Part shown: positions 46,296 through 55,549 of the stretch, piece by piece | Position numbering within the stretch: the stretch's first letter is position 1 | Layout: each line of letters starts with the position of its first letter | Source: Thiomicrorhabdus sp. Kp2 | GTDB lineage: Bacteria; Pseudomonadota; Gammaproteobacteria; Thiomicrospirales; Thiomicrospiraceae | NCBI RefSeq assembly: GCF_000478585.1 | Contig: NZ_ARWI01000001.1 | Span: forward strand, 1,240,001 to 1,304,000 | Reading direction: 5' to 3' | Length of the DNA stretch: 64,000 nt | Notes under the pieces: model-generated | What the model was told of the DNA's origin: nothing | Seen by the model: the letters and a program-made list of their open reading frames with translations, nothing else | Databases searched by the model: none | Program-made: the position numbers and the translations under genes

Positions 46296-46842
46296 TACAT
46301 CTTAGATGGTAAAAATACCTTTTATGCCTTTGCCATCCTTGGCGATCACACAATCTGATTGTGTTTAACCATCAAGGCAATGACATCTTCTGTTTTATCA
46401 GACGCTTTTACCCAAATATCACCGCGATGACGCTTTAATACATCACTAACGGAGTAGTTCTCAAGAAGAACTTAGGGATCGATACTATTAACAATGTCGC
46501 TATGGGTTAATATGCCACACAAATCACCTTGCTCATCTACAATATCAATTTGGTCAATTTCGTCTTTTAAAAACGCCACACAATCTAGAATATTATCGTC
46601 TTTATTCACCATGGAAAGCCTTGGCATATCAAGCTCTTTTAATGCGGTATCAGGAGACACTTTTTGGAGGTTAAATTGCAAAACTTCTTTAGCACGCAAG
46701 ATATGGTGGTAATGCTCCCCGCAACAATAATATTGCGATGATTGAACGCTAACATTTGATCTAATGCCTCTTTCAAGGAAGCCTTAGAATGAATCTTAAG
46801 AACATTTTTTGAACAGATATCATAAACATTTGGAAAACGCAT
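45519..46842 (-). pseudogene. Multi-CBS diguanylate cyclase gene with several lesions
   Basis: Family-like sequence runs continuously from ATG 46842 to 45519 but in three frames. MRFPNVYDICSKNVLKIHSKASLKEALDQM...NHRNIIV is in the first frame. A shift near 46730 gives EHYHHILRAKEVLQFNLQKV...DIVNSIDP, ended by TAA at 46472-46474. Coding sense goes on past it (LLENYSVSDVLKRHRGDIWVK). A second shift near 46341-46365 leads to DCVIAKDGKGIKGIFTI, then another in-frame TAA at 46302-46304, then the CBS-GGDEF remnant. The original protein had about 440 residues with two CBS pairs controlling a cyclase. Four separate lesions argue for real decay rather than sequencing error. Confidence 0.75.
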
Positions 46843-46998
46843 TAATTCTCACTTCTTTAATTGCTTAACCACTTAATTTTACGCTTATTACAAGAAGCAC
46901 TCCGATTCATTTATATAATAATTATTTAAAATCAAATAACAGATTTACCGCACATTACAGGCAAACCTGCAATAGGTTATAAAAAATACAACCTCACT

Positions 46999-47017
46999 CA
47001 ATAAGTCTTACTTATTG
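46999..47017. repeat. Small hairpin upstream of the YeeE pair
   Basis: CAATAAG and CTTATTG pair around a five-base loop, about 90 bases before the YeeE/YedE start. It could be an operator or a weak terminator. Confidence 0.35.
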
Positions 47018-47103
47018 ACCCAATAAAAACCCTGTATTGACTCAGTTATTAAAAGACTGAACAATAGCGATAATATTGAAAACTGATATAAGGGCTATGC
47101 TTT

Positions 47104-47592
47104 ATGGAAATTACCGTTTGGTCTGGATGGATAGCAGGCCTGGCAATTGGATTATTTGTTATTTTGCATTTTTGGTTAATCGGTAAGCCTGCAGGCTGCT
47201 CGACTGGCTACGGAAACGTCTGTGGTTACATATGTAAAAACATGAGTTACTACCACGAGGGCGAATACCGCGAAAAAAACAATCCTAAACTTTGGTTTTT
47301 AATAGGCATTCCAATAGGGGGATTATTAAGCGCTTTAGGTTCTGATGACCCTTGGCATATTAGTTTTGATATGGGCATGTATGAAGAAATTTTGCCACAA
47401 TCTGATGCCGCAAAAGCGATTTGGCTTATGTTTGGCGGGATGTTATTAGGCTTTGGCGCACGTTTAGCGGGTGCTTGCACCACAGGTCACGCGCTGGTGG
47501 GCGGTGCAATGATGAACCCTCCTAGCTTGTTAGCTGGTGCGGTATTTTTTATGAGCGCATTTATTACCACTAGACTGTTGTTTGGCACTTAA
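47104..47592 (+). CDS. YeeE/YedE family half-permease, first part
   Basis: The 162-residue membrane protein has about four helices, an N-terminal GLFVILHFWLIGKPAGCSTGYGNVCGY with conserved Cys, and GMLLGFGARLAGACTTGHALVGGAMMNPPS. The second motif (ACTTGH) is a sulfur-relay Cys site of thiosulfate/sulfur permeases. Full-length YeeE proteins carry two such halves. Here the second is encoded separately 54 bases downstream. It probably imports thiosulfate or a related sulfur compound. Confidence 0.85.
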   Translation: MEITVWSGWIAGLAIGLFVILHFWLIGKPAGCSTGYGNVCGYICKNMSYYHEGEYREKNNPKLWFLIGIPIGGLLSALGSDDPWHISFDMGMYEEILPQSDAAKAIWLMFGGMLLGFGARLAGACTTGHALVGGAMMNPPSLLAGAVFFMSAFITTRLLFGT

Positions 47593-47646
47593 ATATAACA
47601 CCAGCTAAGACCTTATCGGCAAGGCTTAAATTAAAAAGAATTCACT

Positions 47647-48186
47647 ATGACAAAAGAAGATAAAGAGCAAAAAAAAGAAAAGCATAACTTACCATTAACC
47701 AAGAGCATTAAACTGACGTTAATCTCTTTTAGTTATGCCTACCGTGCCAATATTTTAGGTCTGTTTATGGGAGTGATGTTTGGCTTTTTAATGAGTCATG
47801 CAGGGGCAACGACCTATGACTTTCATGCCAAGATGTTTCTGTTTATTGATATGCAATTAATGAAGGTAATTGGTACCGCTGTTGTGGTTTCAATGATTGG
47901 GGTTTATTTATTAAAGAAATACCATGTACAAGCTTTAACAACAGGCATGGAAGTAGACTTTGTTAAAAAACCGTATCAACAAGGCTTGATTGCTGGTGCA
48001 TTTTTGTTTGGCATTGGCTGGGCTATGACGGCCTCATGCCCTGGTACTGTACCCGCGATGATCGGTGAAGGTAAAATCAGCGCCCTCTTTACCTTATTTG
48101 GTTTGCTTTTGGGTACAATGGCTTATGGGGTTTTACAAAGTTTTATTGCACACAACGGCCGTTATTCAGATGCATTTAAAGACTAA
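47647..48186 (+). CDS. YeeE/YedE family half-permease, second part
   Basis: The 179-residue protein has a charged N-terminal tail (1-22), about four helices and the second conserved site GIGWAMTASCPGTVPAMIGEG (about 124-144). It pairs with the preceding gene to form a two-subunit sulfur-compound permease. The gene order and cysteine sites suggest the halves work together. Confidence 0.85.
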   Translation: MTKEDKEQKKEKHNLPLTKSIKLTLISFSYAYRANILGLFMGVMFGFLMSHAGATTYDFHAKMFLFIDMQLMKVIGTAVVVSMIGVYLLKKYHVQALTTGMEVDFVKKPYQQGLIAGAFLFGIGWAMTASCPGTVPAMIGEGKISALFTLFGLLLGTMAYGVLQSFIAHNGRYSDAFKD

Positions 48187-48688
48187 TTCTTTACGGTTAA
48201 GCGCATTTTAGATTGATAAAAACAAAAAAATTAACCACGAAGACACGAAGAATTCTAAAACTAAACCCGTTTTATTTGAGCAAATAGCCGTACTAATTGC
48301 CATTTGTTAGTCGTTAGTCGTTATAAAATCTTATAAATAAAGTATTTATGTCGCATGAGTTAAAACACAGGAACGGTGTTATTTCTAATCGCCATTACCC
48401 CTTTTAAACCTTCGCGTTTTCGTGGTTGATTCTGACGAATCAATCACAAAATATGGATACCTTTCTTTACAAATAGACTTTAATAATTAAAGCCTATACT
48501 CTCTGATTATTTCTTTAAGTTAGTTACTGTTTAGAGTGACTCAGCATTCGCATATGCAATAAAAATCATCAATAACCTATAAATTCCTTTTAATTTCATT
48601 ATAATACCTTCTTTTTCAAATTCTTAGCGGCCAATAAGCCAGTGAAAACACTGCGATTTTGCCACTACCCCTAGATAGAGAGCGAGCC
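48187..48688. other. Long intergenic region before typA
   Basis: About 500 bases without a supported gene. It contains the inverted-repeat element at 48231-48430, a GTTAGTC tandem pair (48306-48319) and a TATAAT box at 48600-48605 that may serve typA, though no good -35 accompanies it. Confidence 0.6.
48231..48430. repeat. Small element bounded by ACCACGAAGACACGAAG-type inverted repeats
   Basis: The left arm TTAACCACGAAGACACGAAG (48231-48250) is matched by an inverted right arm at 48409-48429 at 17 of 21 positions. Sequences related to ACCACGAAGACACGAAG are scattered in many unrelated bacterial genomes. The roughly 200-bp unit has no coding frame and looks like a miniature mobile or REP-type element. 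Confidence 0.6.
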
Positions 48689-50512
48689 ATGAAAACGGAT
48701 CACATTCGCAATGTTGCGATTATTGCCCACGTTGACCACGGGAAAACCACCCTGGTTGACCAATTACTACAGCAGTCTGGAACATTTGACGATGTTCGTA
48801 AAGACTTGGGCGAACGTGTCATGGACTCGAATGACCTAGAAAAAGAACGTGGAATCACCATCCTTTCTAAAAACACCGCAGTTAACTGGAACGGTTACCG
48901 TATCAACATCGTAGATACTCCAGGCCACGCCGATTTTGGTGGTGAAGTAGAACGTATTCTTTCTATGGTTGACTCAGTTTTATTACTTGTTGACTCTGTT
49001 GAAGGGCCAATGCCGCAAACACGTTTTGTAACATCTAAAGCCTTAGCTCAAGGGCTTAAGCCGATTGTTGTTATTAACAAAATCGACCGTCCTGGTGCAC
49101 GTCCTGACTGGGTACTTGACCAAACGTTTGACCTATTTGACCGCTTAGGCGCAACCGATGAGCAGATGGACTTTGACGTTATCTACGCTTCTGGTTTAAA
49201 TGGTTTTGCTGGTTTTGATGAAGATGTTCGTGAAGGCGATATGGAGCCTGTATTCCAAACTATCGTTGATAAAGTGGCCGCTCCTGACGTAGATTTAGCA
49301 GGTCCTTTCCAGCTGCAGTGTATCTCTCTTGATTACGATAACTACAAAGGTGTTATTGGTACAGGTCGCATTAAACGCGGTGCGGCTCAAGTGGGTATGC
49401 AAGTTGTGATCGTGGATGCGAAAGGTAATCAGCGTAAAGGCAAGATTGGTGAAATCTTTGGTTACATGGGTCTTGAACGTGTTAACGTTGATGAAGCACA
49501 TGCCGGTGATATCGTTGCATTCTCTGGTTTAGATCCGCTAAATATCTCTGATACTTTATGTGATCCTAACCACCCAGAAGCCTTACCTGCTCTTACGGTT
49601 GACCAACCTACTGTAAGCATGACTTTCCAAGTTAACGACTCTCCGTTTGTTGGACAAGAAGGTAAGCTATTAACTTCTCGTCAGATTCGTGAGCGTTTAG
49701 AGAAAGAACTAATCACAAACGTGGCATTACGTGTTGAAGACACTGAAGATGCGAACAAATTCCGTGTTTCGGGTCGTGGTGAACTTCACCTTTCAGTATT
49801 GATTGAAACCATGCGTCGTGAAGGTTTTGAGATGGGGATTTCTCGTCCAGAAGTAATCTTCCGTGAAATTGATGGTGAAATGCAAGAACCTTATGAAACC
49901 TTAACGGTTGACGTTCCAGAGTCTGCTCAAGGTACGATTATGGAAGGTTTAGGTCTGCGTAAAGCCGAAATGCAAGACATGGTTCCAGACGGACACGGTC
50001 GTGTGCGTATCGACTTCATTATTCCTTCACGTGGATTAATTGGTTACCGTACCGAGTTTATGACAGCCACTCAAGGTGAGGGTTTAATCTTCTCAAGTTT
50101 CTCTCATTACGGCCCTAAATTCACTGGTACTTTAGGTGAAAGAACACGTGGTGTACTGATTTCTATGGAAAAAGGTAAAGCGCTGGCATTCTCTTTATTT
50201 AACCTACAAGACCGTGGTCGTTTATATGTTGGTCACGGTGAAGAAGTGTATGAAGGTATGGTCATTGGTCTGCACAGTCGTGCTAATGACTTAACGGTTA
50301 ACCCTGTTAAAGGTAAGCAGTTAACAAACATGCGTGCTTCTGGTACAGATGAAGCTCTAACGTTAACACCACCTATTCGTTTCTCGCTTGAACAGGCACT
50401 TGAATTCATTGATGATGATGAGTTAGTTGAAGTCACGCCAGAAAGCGTTCGTATTCGTAAGAAATTACTGACCGAGAACGAACGTAAACGTGCAGGACGC
50501 TCTAAAGGATAA
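48689..50512 (+). CDS. typA: Ribosome-associated GTPase TypA/BipA
   Basis: I start at ATG 48689 (607 residues, [22 protein letters not shown]). An earlier ATG at 48659 adds ten residues unlike the family. G1 [17 protein letters not shown]3 [14 protein letters not shown] and G4 [12 protein letters not shown] are intact, followed by the EF-G-like domains and the TypA C-terminal domain (RSKGxx end). It assists 50S assembly and stress growth. A T-rich terminator follows. Confidence 0.96.
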   Translation: MKTDHIRNVAIIAHVDHGKTTLVDQLLQQSGTFDDVRKDLGERVMDSNDLEKERGITILSKNTAVNWNGYRINIVDTPGHADFGGEVERILSMVDSVLLLVDSVEGPMPQTRFVTSKALAQGLKPIVVINKIDRPGARPDWVLDQTFDLFDRLGATDEQMDFDVIYASGLNGFAGFDEDVREGDMEPVFQTIVDKVAAPDVDLAGPFQLQCISLDYDNYKGVIGTGRIKRGAAQVGMQVVIVDAKGNQRKGKIGEIFGYMGLERVNVDEAHAGDIVAFSGLDPLNISDTLCDPNHPEALPALTVDQPTVSMTFQVNDSPFVGQEGKLLTSRQIRERLEKELITNVALRVEDTEDANKFRVSGRGELHLSVLIETMRREGFEMGISRPEVIFREIDGEMQEPYETLTVDVPESAQGTIMEGLGLRKAEMQDMVPDGHGRVRIDFIIPSRGLIGYRTEFMTATQGEGLIFSSFSHYGPKFTGTLGERTRGVLISMEKGKALAFSLFNLQDRGRLYVGHGEEVYEGMVIGLHSRANDLTVNPVKGKQLTNMRASGTDEALTLTPPIRFSLEQALEFIDDDELVEVTPESVRIRKKLLTENERKRAGRSKG

Positions 50513-50531
50513 TCTTTTAGCGTCTAAACAG

Positions 50532-50563
50532 AAAAAGGTCTCAGTAATTGAGGCCTTTTTTTT
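50532..50563 (+). terminator. Intrinsic terminator after typA
   Basis: GGTCTC and GAGGCC pair around a seven-base loop (one G-T pair) and are followed by eight T. Confidence 0.85.
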
Positions 50564-50591
50564 GCTTTAAAAAAACACGCATTTCACTTTA

Positions 50592-50603
50592 ACCAGGCCT
50601 GGT
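50592..50603. repeat. Palindrome copy after the typA terminator
   Basis: Exact 12-mer extended to the perfect 18-bp TTAACC...GGTTAA (50589-50606), 29 bases after the terminator. Confidence 0.9.
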
Positions 50604-50732
50604 TAAATAGGTTTAATCCATTTTACAAAAAAACCTAAACGTAAAATCAATATCCTTAATTCTTGTAATGATAGAATAAAAAATTATTGCTCTCGATTCA
50701 CCTTGTTTTCACAATTAAGGACCGTTCACTTC

Positions 50733-51584
50733 ATGCTTCATAAGATCATCTTATTTTCTGCCGTGACATTCTTGTTGGGGTGTTCACCGTCTGAGTCCCC
50801 CTCTTCAAGAGAGCAGAATATAGATTTAATTATCTACAGCGGCATTACCATGGTGAGACCATTGAATGTGCTTGTCAAAGAATTTGAAGCAAAAAATAAC
50901 GTTAATATTGAAATCAAACAAGGGGCAACAGGCTACCTTTATAAAACGATTAAAGCGGAGCAAAAAGGGGATATTTTTTTTCCTGGTTCTGATTCGTATC
51001 GTATTAAAAATCAAGCCGATGGTCTTTTAAAAGATTATGTATTTGTGGGCTATAACCGTCTGGCATTAGTGATTGCTAAAGGCAACCCTAAAGGTTTAAG
51101 CAATGAGCTCACACAACTGATTAATCCTGAATATTCTGTGGTTTTATCCGCACCTGAATCTGGCGCTGTAGGAAGAGCCGCCAAAGCTTTGCTAGACCAA
51201 CAAGGATTAACCAAAGAGGTTTACGACAATGTTACCTACTTTACAACCGATTCTCATCGTATATTCAATGCGATACAAAATGGCGATGCTGACGTTGCCA
51301 TAAACTGGTATGCAACAACAAAATGGCCTGAAACAGAAGATTATATGGATGCCATTTTATTGCCCGAAGACATTGCAAAACCGAAAAGGCTCGAACTAAA
51401 CTTATTATCCTTTTCCAAACAACCAGGCCTGGCCATGCAGTTTATGCAGTATGCGAGTTCTAAACATGGATTAGAAACATTTGCTCAATATGGTTTTTTA
51501 ACAGAACAAGAGTTAAAAACCGCCTTGGCTCACTTAAAAACAGAGAAACAAACAACCAAATCGGTTGAGAAAGAGGCACAATGA
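50733..51584 (+). CDS. ModA-like substrate-binding lipoprotein
   Basis: I start at ATG 50733 (283 residues), because MLHKIILFSAVTFLLGC forms a proper lipoprotein signal with lipobox LLGC. A longer frame from 50703 would bury it. The mature protein resembles molybdate/phosphate-type binding proteins (SBP_bac_11): LIIYSGITMVRPLNVLVKEFEAKNNV, QGATGYLYKTIKAEQKGDIFFPGS and LSAPESGAVGRAAKALL. No permease or ATPase gene is near. It overlaps a hybrid histidine kinase gene by ATGA, so it probably senses an oxyanion for the kinase rather than feeding a transporter. A near palindrome (51422-51433) encodes QPGLAM. Confidence 0.8.
   Translation: MLHKIILFSAVTFLLGCSPSESPSSREQNIDLIIYSGITMVRPLNVLVKEFEAKNNVNIEIKQGATGYLYKTIKAEQKGDIFFPGSDSYRIKNQADGLLKDYVFVGYNRLALVIAKGNPKGLSNELTQLINPEYSVVLSAPESGAVGRAAKALLDQQGLTKEVYDNVTYFTTDSHRIFNAIQNGDADVAINWYATTKWPETEDYMDAILLPEDIAKPKRLELNLLSFSKQPGLAMQFMQYASSKHGLETFAQYGFLTEQELKTALAHLKTEKQTTKSVEKEAQ
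51422..51433. repeat. Palindrome near-copy inside the binding-protein gene
   Basis: ACCAGGCCTGGC, one mismatch, read as Pro-Gly-Leu-Ala. Confidence 0.65.
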
Positions 51585-53887
51585 AAACCTTAAAACGCCC
51601 TTACTTAAACCACACTCCAAGAAATTTATTCCTTTTGCTCCTTATTTTTATATTTGGTATTGGTTCTCAAGCGGTGCTTAATCTCAGCATTTCTAATTTT
51701 ATTTCGGAATTAGACCAAAGAGTTCAAAACTCTGAAGTAGAAAACCTTTTAGGCCAAGAAATTATCTTAGAAATCCATAAAATTGAATCTGATTTCTTTC
51801 AAATGGCGGCATTCCCAAATAAGCATTTAAGAAAAATACTTATTAAAGACATTCTTAAACAACAAGAAGCGATTAAAGACGCCTTAACCATCTTAAATGA
51901 AGGCGGAATCTATAAACATCATATTGATTTAAACCTGCCCAATACTGAACGCCAATTTGATATTTTGTTGTATAAACCAGAAATAAAAGACATGTTTTCC
52001 TTTTCACGTTCCGATATTCTGCCTAAATTCACCATCATCAATAGCAAAATGGATGAATTGACACAACGTTTAGAAGAGATAGATCTCTTACGTAAAACCA
52101 ATTCTCCAAAACTCTCTGAAGCAATTACTGAACTTAAGCTCCAAGTAAAATTCATTAAACCTTTATTTGTACGCATCAAGGAAGATGCTAATCATATTTT
52201 TCACCAAAACAAACTGCATTTTAAACAGACCAGAAAAGAGGTTGAAGCTCAGAAGAAGTTTTATCAGAACATACAAATTTCACTCACCCTATCGGTATTT
52301 ATTCTTGGTTTAATTGCCTTTTATACACTCAGTCGAAATATTCGTAACACCACCCAAGAAATTCAAACCAATCAAGACTACACTCAAGACATTCTTGACT
52401 CACAATCTAATATTATTATTGTGAATGATGGTGTCAATATTATCGATGCCAGTGGTGGTTTTTTTAAATTTTTCTCAAACTATCCAACATTAGATGCCTT
52501 TGCCAAAGACTACACTTGTATTTGCGATTTATTTGTTAAAGAGCCAGGCCTGGTCTATAAATTTGAGGATAAAAATTGGATTGAATTCTTAATTAAGAAT
52601 CCAGAGCAGACGCATAAAGCAAAAATTAATTATCAAGGTGTGATAACCACTTTTCAGCTCAATGCAGTTAAATCCGATAAATATCATCGCTACATCATTT
52701 CTATGTTTGATATTTCAGGGAATGAAAAAACCAACCGCATCCTACAAGAGCAGAAAAACCAAGCGCTTGAAGCGACTCAAGCAAAAGGTGCATTTTTGGC
52801 AAATATGTCCCATGAAATACGCACTCCTTTAAATGCCATCCTTGGCTTTATTGGTTTGTTAAAAGATAAAACGCATGATGAAGAATCCACCAAATATTTA
52901 GATACCATTGATAACTCAAGCCACTCCCTGCTCGGTATTATTAATGACATATTAGATTTCAGTAAGATTGAAAGCGGAAAGCTCAATATTGACCCTGTTG
53001 TTTTCAATCCAATCAAAGAGTTCAGCTCTACCGCTGATCTATTTCGAGCGCGATGCAGTGAAAAACAACTGACCTTTTCGATTGAGCTATCAGAAACACT
53101 TCCAAACGGCTTAAAGTGCGATGTTTTGCGCATTAAACAAGTGCTTTCTAACCTTATTTCAAATGCAATTAAGTTTACGGATTCACATAAAAGCATTTAT
53201 TTAGAAATTAGTTATGCACACGGTTATTTACATTTTTCTGTTAAAGACCAAGGCATTGGCATTTCTAAAGAAGCTCAAGAACATATATTTGAAGCCTTTG
53301 CACAAGCCGAGACATCGACTACTCGAAAATATGGTGGTACTGGCCTTGGTTTAGCTATCAGTGCAAAACTAGTGCAAATGCTAGGAGGAGAACTGCATGT
53401 CGAATCCACGCTTGGCAAAGGAAGCCGTTTTTACTTTAGTGTACCAGCCAAAATCGTAGAAATAACAGAAAGGCCTGCATTGCAGAGTCTTTCAGCATCT
53501 CAACTAGCAGGCCATATCCTATTGGTTGAAGACAATAAAACCAACCAACTACTCATGAGTGCAATTCTCACTAAACAGGGCATTACTTTTGATTTAGCCG
53601 AAGATGGCCTAGAAGCCGTTTCAGCGGTGACAAAAAACCACTACGACCTAGTGTTAATGGATGAAAACATGCCAAATCTAAACGGCATTGAAGCGACGAA
53701 ACAAATAAGAGAATGGGAGCAACAACAAAACCTTAATCGACTCCCTATTATTGCTTTGACAGCCAATGCAATGACTGGCGATAGGGAGCGATTTGTCTCT
53801 GCTGGGATGGATGAATATCTAACGAAACCCGTTAACATTCCTAAATTACATGAGATTTTTAGGCTTTATTTAACCAGCAGTGTTTAA
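51581..53887 (+). CDS. Hybrid sensor histidine kinase with receiver domain
   Basis: The 768-residue protein has membrane segments at about 15-35 and 232-252 around a helical periplasmic domain, and a PAS-like domain (about 265-385). HisKA follows with FLANMSHEIRTPLNAILGFIGLL (about 406-428), then HATPase boxes NLISNAIKF, DQGIGISKEA and GTGLGLAISAKL. The C-terminal receiver has LLVEDNKTNQ, VLMDENMPNLNG (phospho-Asp) and ALTANAM. No HPt domain is attached. The only HPt gene in the window is at 57656. It is translationally coupled to the binding-protein gene. A near palindrome at 52543-52554 encodes EPGLV. Confidence 0.93.
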   Translation: MKTLKRPYLNHTPRNLFLLLLIFIFGIGSQAVLNLSISNFISELDQRVQNSEVENLLGQEIILEIHKIESDFFQMAAFPNKHLRKILIKDILKQQEAIKDALTILNEGGIYKHHIDLNLPNTERQFDILLYKPEIKDMFSFSRSDILPKFTIINSKMDELTQRLEEIDLLRKTNSPKLSEAITELKLQVKFIKPLFVRIKEDANHIFHQNKLHFKQTRKEVEAQKKFYQNIQISLTLSVFILGLIAFYTLSRNIRNTTQEIQTNQDYTQDILDSQSNIIIVNDGVNIIDASGGFFKFFSNYPTLDAFAKDYTCICDLFVKEPGLVYKFEDKNWIEFLIKNPEQTHKAKINYQGVITTFQLNAVKSDKYHRYIISMFDISGNEKTNRILQEQKNQALEATQAKGAFLANMSHEIRTPLNAILGFIGLLKDKTHDEESTKYLDTIDNSSHSLLGIINDILDFSKIESGKLNIDPVVFNPIKEFSSTADLFRARCSEKQLTFSIELSETLPNGLKCDVLRIKQVLSNLISNAIKFTDSHKSIYLEISYAHGYLHFSVKDQGIGISKEAQEHIFEAFAQAETSTTRKYGGTGLGLAISAKLVQMLGGELHVESTLGKGSRFYFSVPAKIVEITERPALQSLSASQLAGHILLVEDNKTNQLLMSAILTKQGITFDLAEDGLEAVSAVTKNHYDLVLMDENMPNLNGIEATKQIREWEQQQNLNRLPIIALTANAMTGDRERFVSAGMDEYLTKPVNIPKLHEIFRLYLTSSV
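52543..52554. repeat. Palindrome near-copy inside the hybrid kinase gene
   Basis: GCCAGGCCTGGT, one mismatch, read as Pro-Gly-Leu-Val in the PAS region. Confidence 0.65.
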
Positions 53888-54024
53888 TAATTCCTTCACG
53901 TTACTTAAACAATCATTAGTTCAAATCAAGCTCAATTTATTGGATTTTGTGACTTTATTAGACTATGAAAAGCGTTTTTTTCTAGTAAACTTAGAAATAA
54001 AAATATTTTTGGAGTCTTAATACA

Positions 54025-54990
54025 TTGATACAGCCAGCTTATTTGTACCCTCCCATCGAGCCTTATGTTCAACATAGTCTTCAAGTAGACAGCACACACT
54101 CCTTACATATAGAAGAGTGCGGAAACCCTGCGGGGATTCCTGTGCTGTTTATTCATGGCGGTCCAGGTGGTGGGTACTCAGCCATTCATCGTCAATACTT
54201 TTGTCCACAACGTTACCGTATTATTTTATTCGACCAACGAGGTTGTGGTAAATCACGTCCCCACGCCTGTATAACCAAAAATACAACCGCTCACCTCATA
54301 GAAGATATTGAAAAAATTCGCCGCCATCTAACGATTGATAAATGGTTATTATTTGGTGGCTCTTGGGGTTCAACACTTGCACTGCTCTACGCTCAAACTT
54401 ATCCCGAAAGAGTACTTGGCTTAATTTTGCGAGGCATTTTCTTATGTCGCGAACAAGACTTGAACTGGTTCTACCAAAAAGGGGCTGATCAATTCTATCC
54501 CGAATATTGGGAGGACTTTATTGCCCCAATTGAGCCTAATAAACGTCACAACATGATTGCTGCTTATCACGAATTATTAACCAGCGATAATGAAGTTGCG
54601 CGAATGCGTGCCGCTGAAGCGTGGTCCATTTGGGAGGGCAGAACCTCTAATCTTGAAACCGATCCAAATATTGTTAAGCATTTTGGCGAGCCTTTTCATG
54701 CTTTAGCGATGGCACGAATTGAGTGCCATTACTTCCGCCATGAAGCCTTTATTGAAAAAAACCAGATTCTACAAGACATTGACTCCATCAAACACCTGCC
54801 TATCACCCTTATTCATGGGCGATATGATATGGTTTGCCCAATCAATCAAGCTTTTGATTTGCATAATAAGTTACCGTTATCGAAATTAATCGTGTGTAAC
54901 CATTCTGGGCACTCCGCCATGGAACCTGAAATTGCGAAAATGCTGGTTGAAACAACCGATTTATATGCCGAACAACTGGGTGAGATATGA
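54025..54990 (+). CDS. pip: Proline iminopeptidase
   Basis: The 321-residue alpha/beta hydrolase starts at TTG (54025) with GGAG ten bases upstream. It shows the oxyanion HGGPGGG, DQRGCGKSRPHA, the nucleophile GGSWGSTLAL (Ser in GxSxG, about 113-122), and the acid and His in HGRYDMVCP and HSGHS. It releases N-terminal proline from peptides. It overlaps dtd by ATGA. Confidence 0.93.
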   Translation: MIQPAYLYPPIEPYVQHSLQVDSTHSLHIEECGNPAGIPVLFIHGGPGGGYSAIHRQYFCPQRYRIILFDQRGCGKSRPHACITKNTTAHLIEDIEKIRRHLTIDKWLLFGGSWGSTLALLYAQTYPERVLGLILRGIFLCREQDLNWFYQKGADQFYPEYWEDFIAPIEPNKRHNMIAAYHELLTSDNEVARMRAAEAWSIWEGRTSNLETDPNIVKHFGEPFHALAMARIECHYFRHEAFIEKNQILQDIDSIKHLPITLIHGRYDMVCPINQAFDLHNKLPLSKLIVCNHSGHSAMEPEIAKMLVETTDLYAEQLGEI

Positions 54991-55424
54991 TTTGCTTACT
55001 TCAAAGAGTCACTCAGGGAGAAGTTTCAATCAACAATGAAGTCGTTGGCAAAATTGGACCAGGCCTGGTCGTTTTAACAGGCTTTCAACCAGGTGATCAG
55101 AGTGAAACACTTCATAAGATGTCGCACAAGCTTTTGCACTATCGCGTATTCTCGGACAACAACGATAAGATGAATCTTAATGTTCAACAGGTTTCAGGAG
55201 GAGTGTTACTGGTACCCCAATTCACCTTAGCGGCTGACACAAAATCAGGCCTAAGACCGAGTTTTTCGACGTCAGCCCCACCCGAAATCGCTACCAAACA
55301 ATTTGATGAATTTGTTCAATATACTCAATCACTCTACCCATTCATTCAAACTGGCAAATTTGGTGCTGATATGAAAGTGAGTTTAATTAATGATGGTCCT
55401 GTCACATTTTGGTTAGAAATTTAA
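54987..55424 (+). CDS. dtd: D-aminoacyl-tRNA deacylase
   Basis: The 145-residue length and motifs VPQFTLAADTKSGLRPSF (about 76-93) and the C-terminal NDGPVTFWLEI are diagnostic. It removes D-amino acids wrongly attached to tRNA. Coupled to pip by a four-base overlap. An exact palindrome (55058-55069) encodes GPGLVVL in the N-terminal region. This may partly reflect the conserved GxGLVV sequence of the family. Confidence 0.95.
   Translation: MICLLQRVTQGEVSINNEVVGKIGPGLVVLTGFQPGDQSETLHKMSHKLLHYRVFSDNNDKMNLNVQQVSGGVLLVPQFTLAADTKSGLRPSFSTSAPPEIATKQFDEFVQYTQSLYPFIQTGKFGADMKVSLINDGPVTFWLEI
55058..55069. repeat. Palindrome copy inside dtd
   Basis: Exact 12-mer within GACC...GGTC, read as Gly-Pro-Gly-Leu-Val. 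Confidence 0.9.
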
Positions 55425-55549
55425 TCCTATTTTGATTTAAATCACCATCTAGCTTGATTGTATTGAATATTCCCTGAAACAGGTTTTAATTTCAGCAATT
55501 AGTCGCTAAACTAACGCTCTATAACAACGATTGGAACTTATCGTTTAAG

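Noticed and set aside
26862-47143. Further partial matches to the palindrome near 26862, 29682, 37392 and 47133
   Set aside because: They share only the AGGCCT centre or one arm and differ at two or more core positions.
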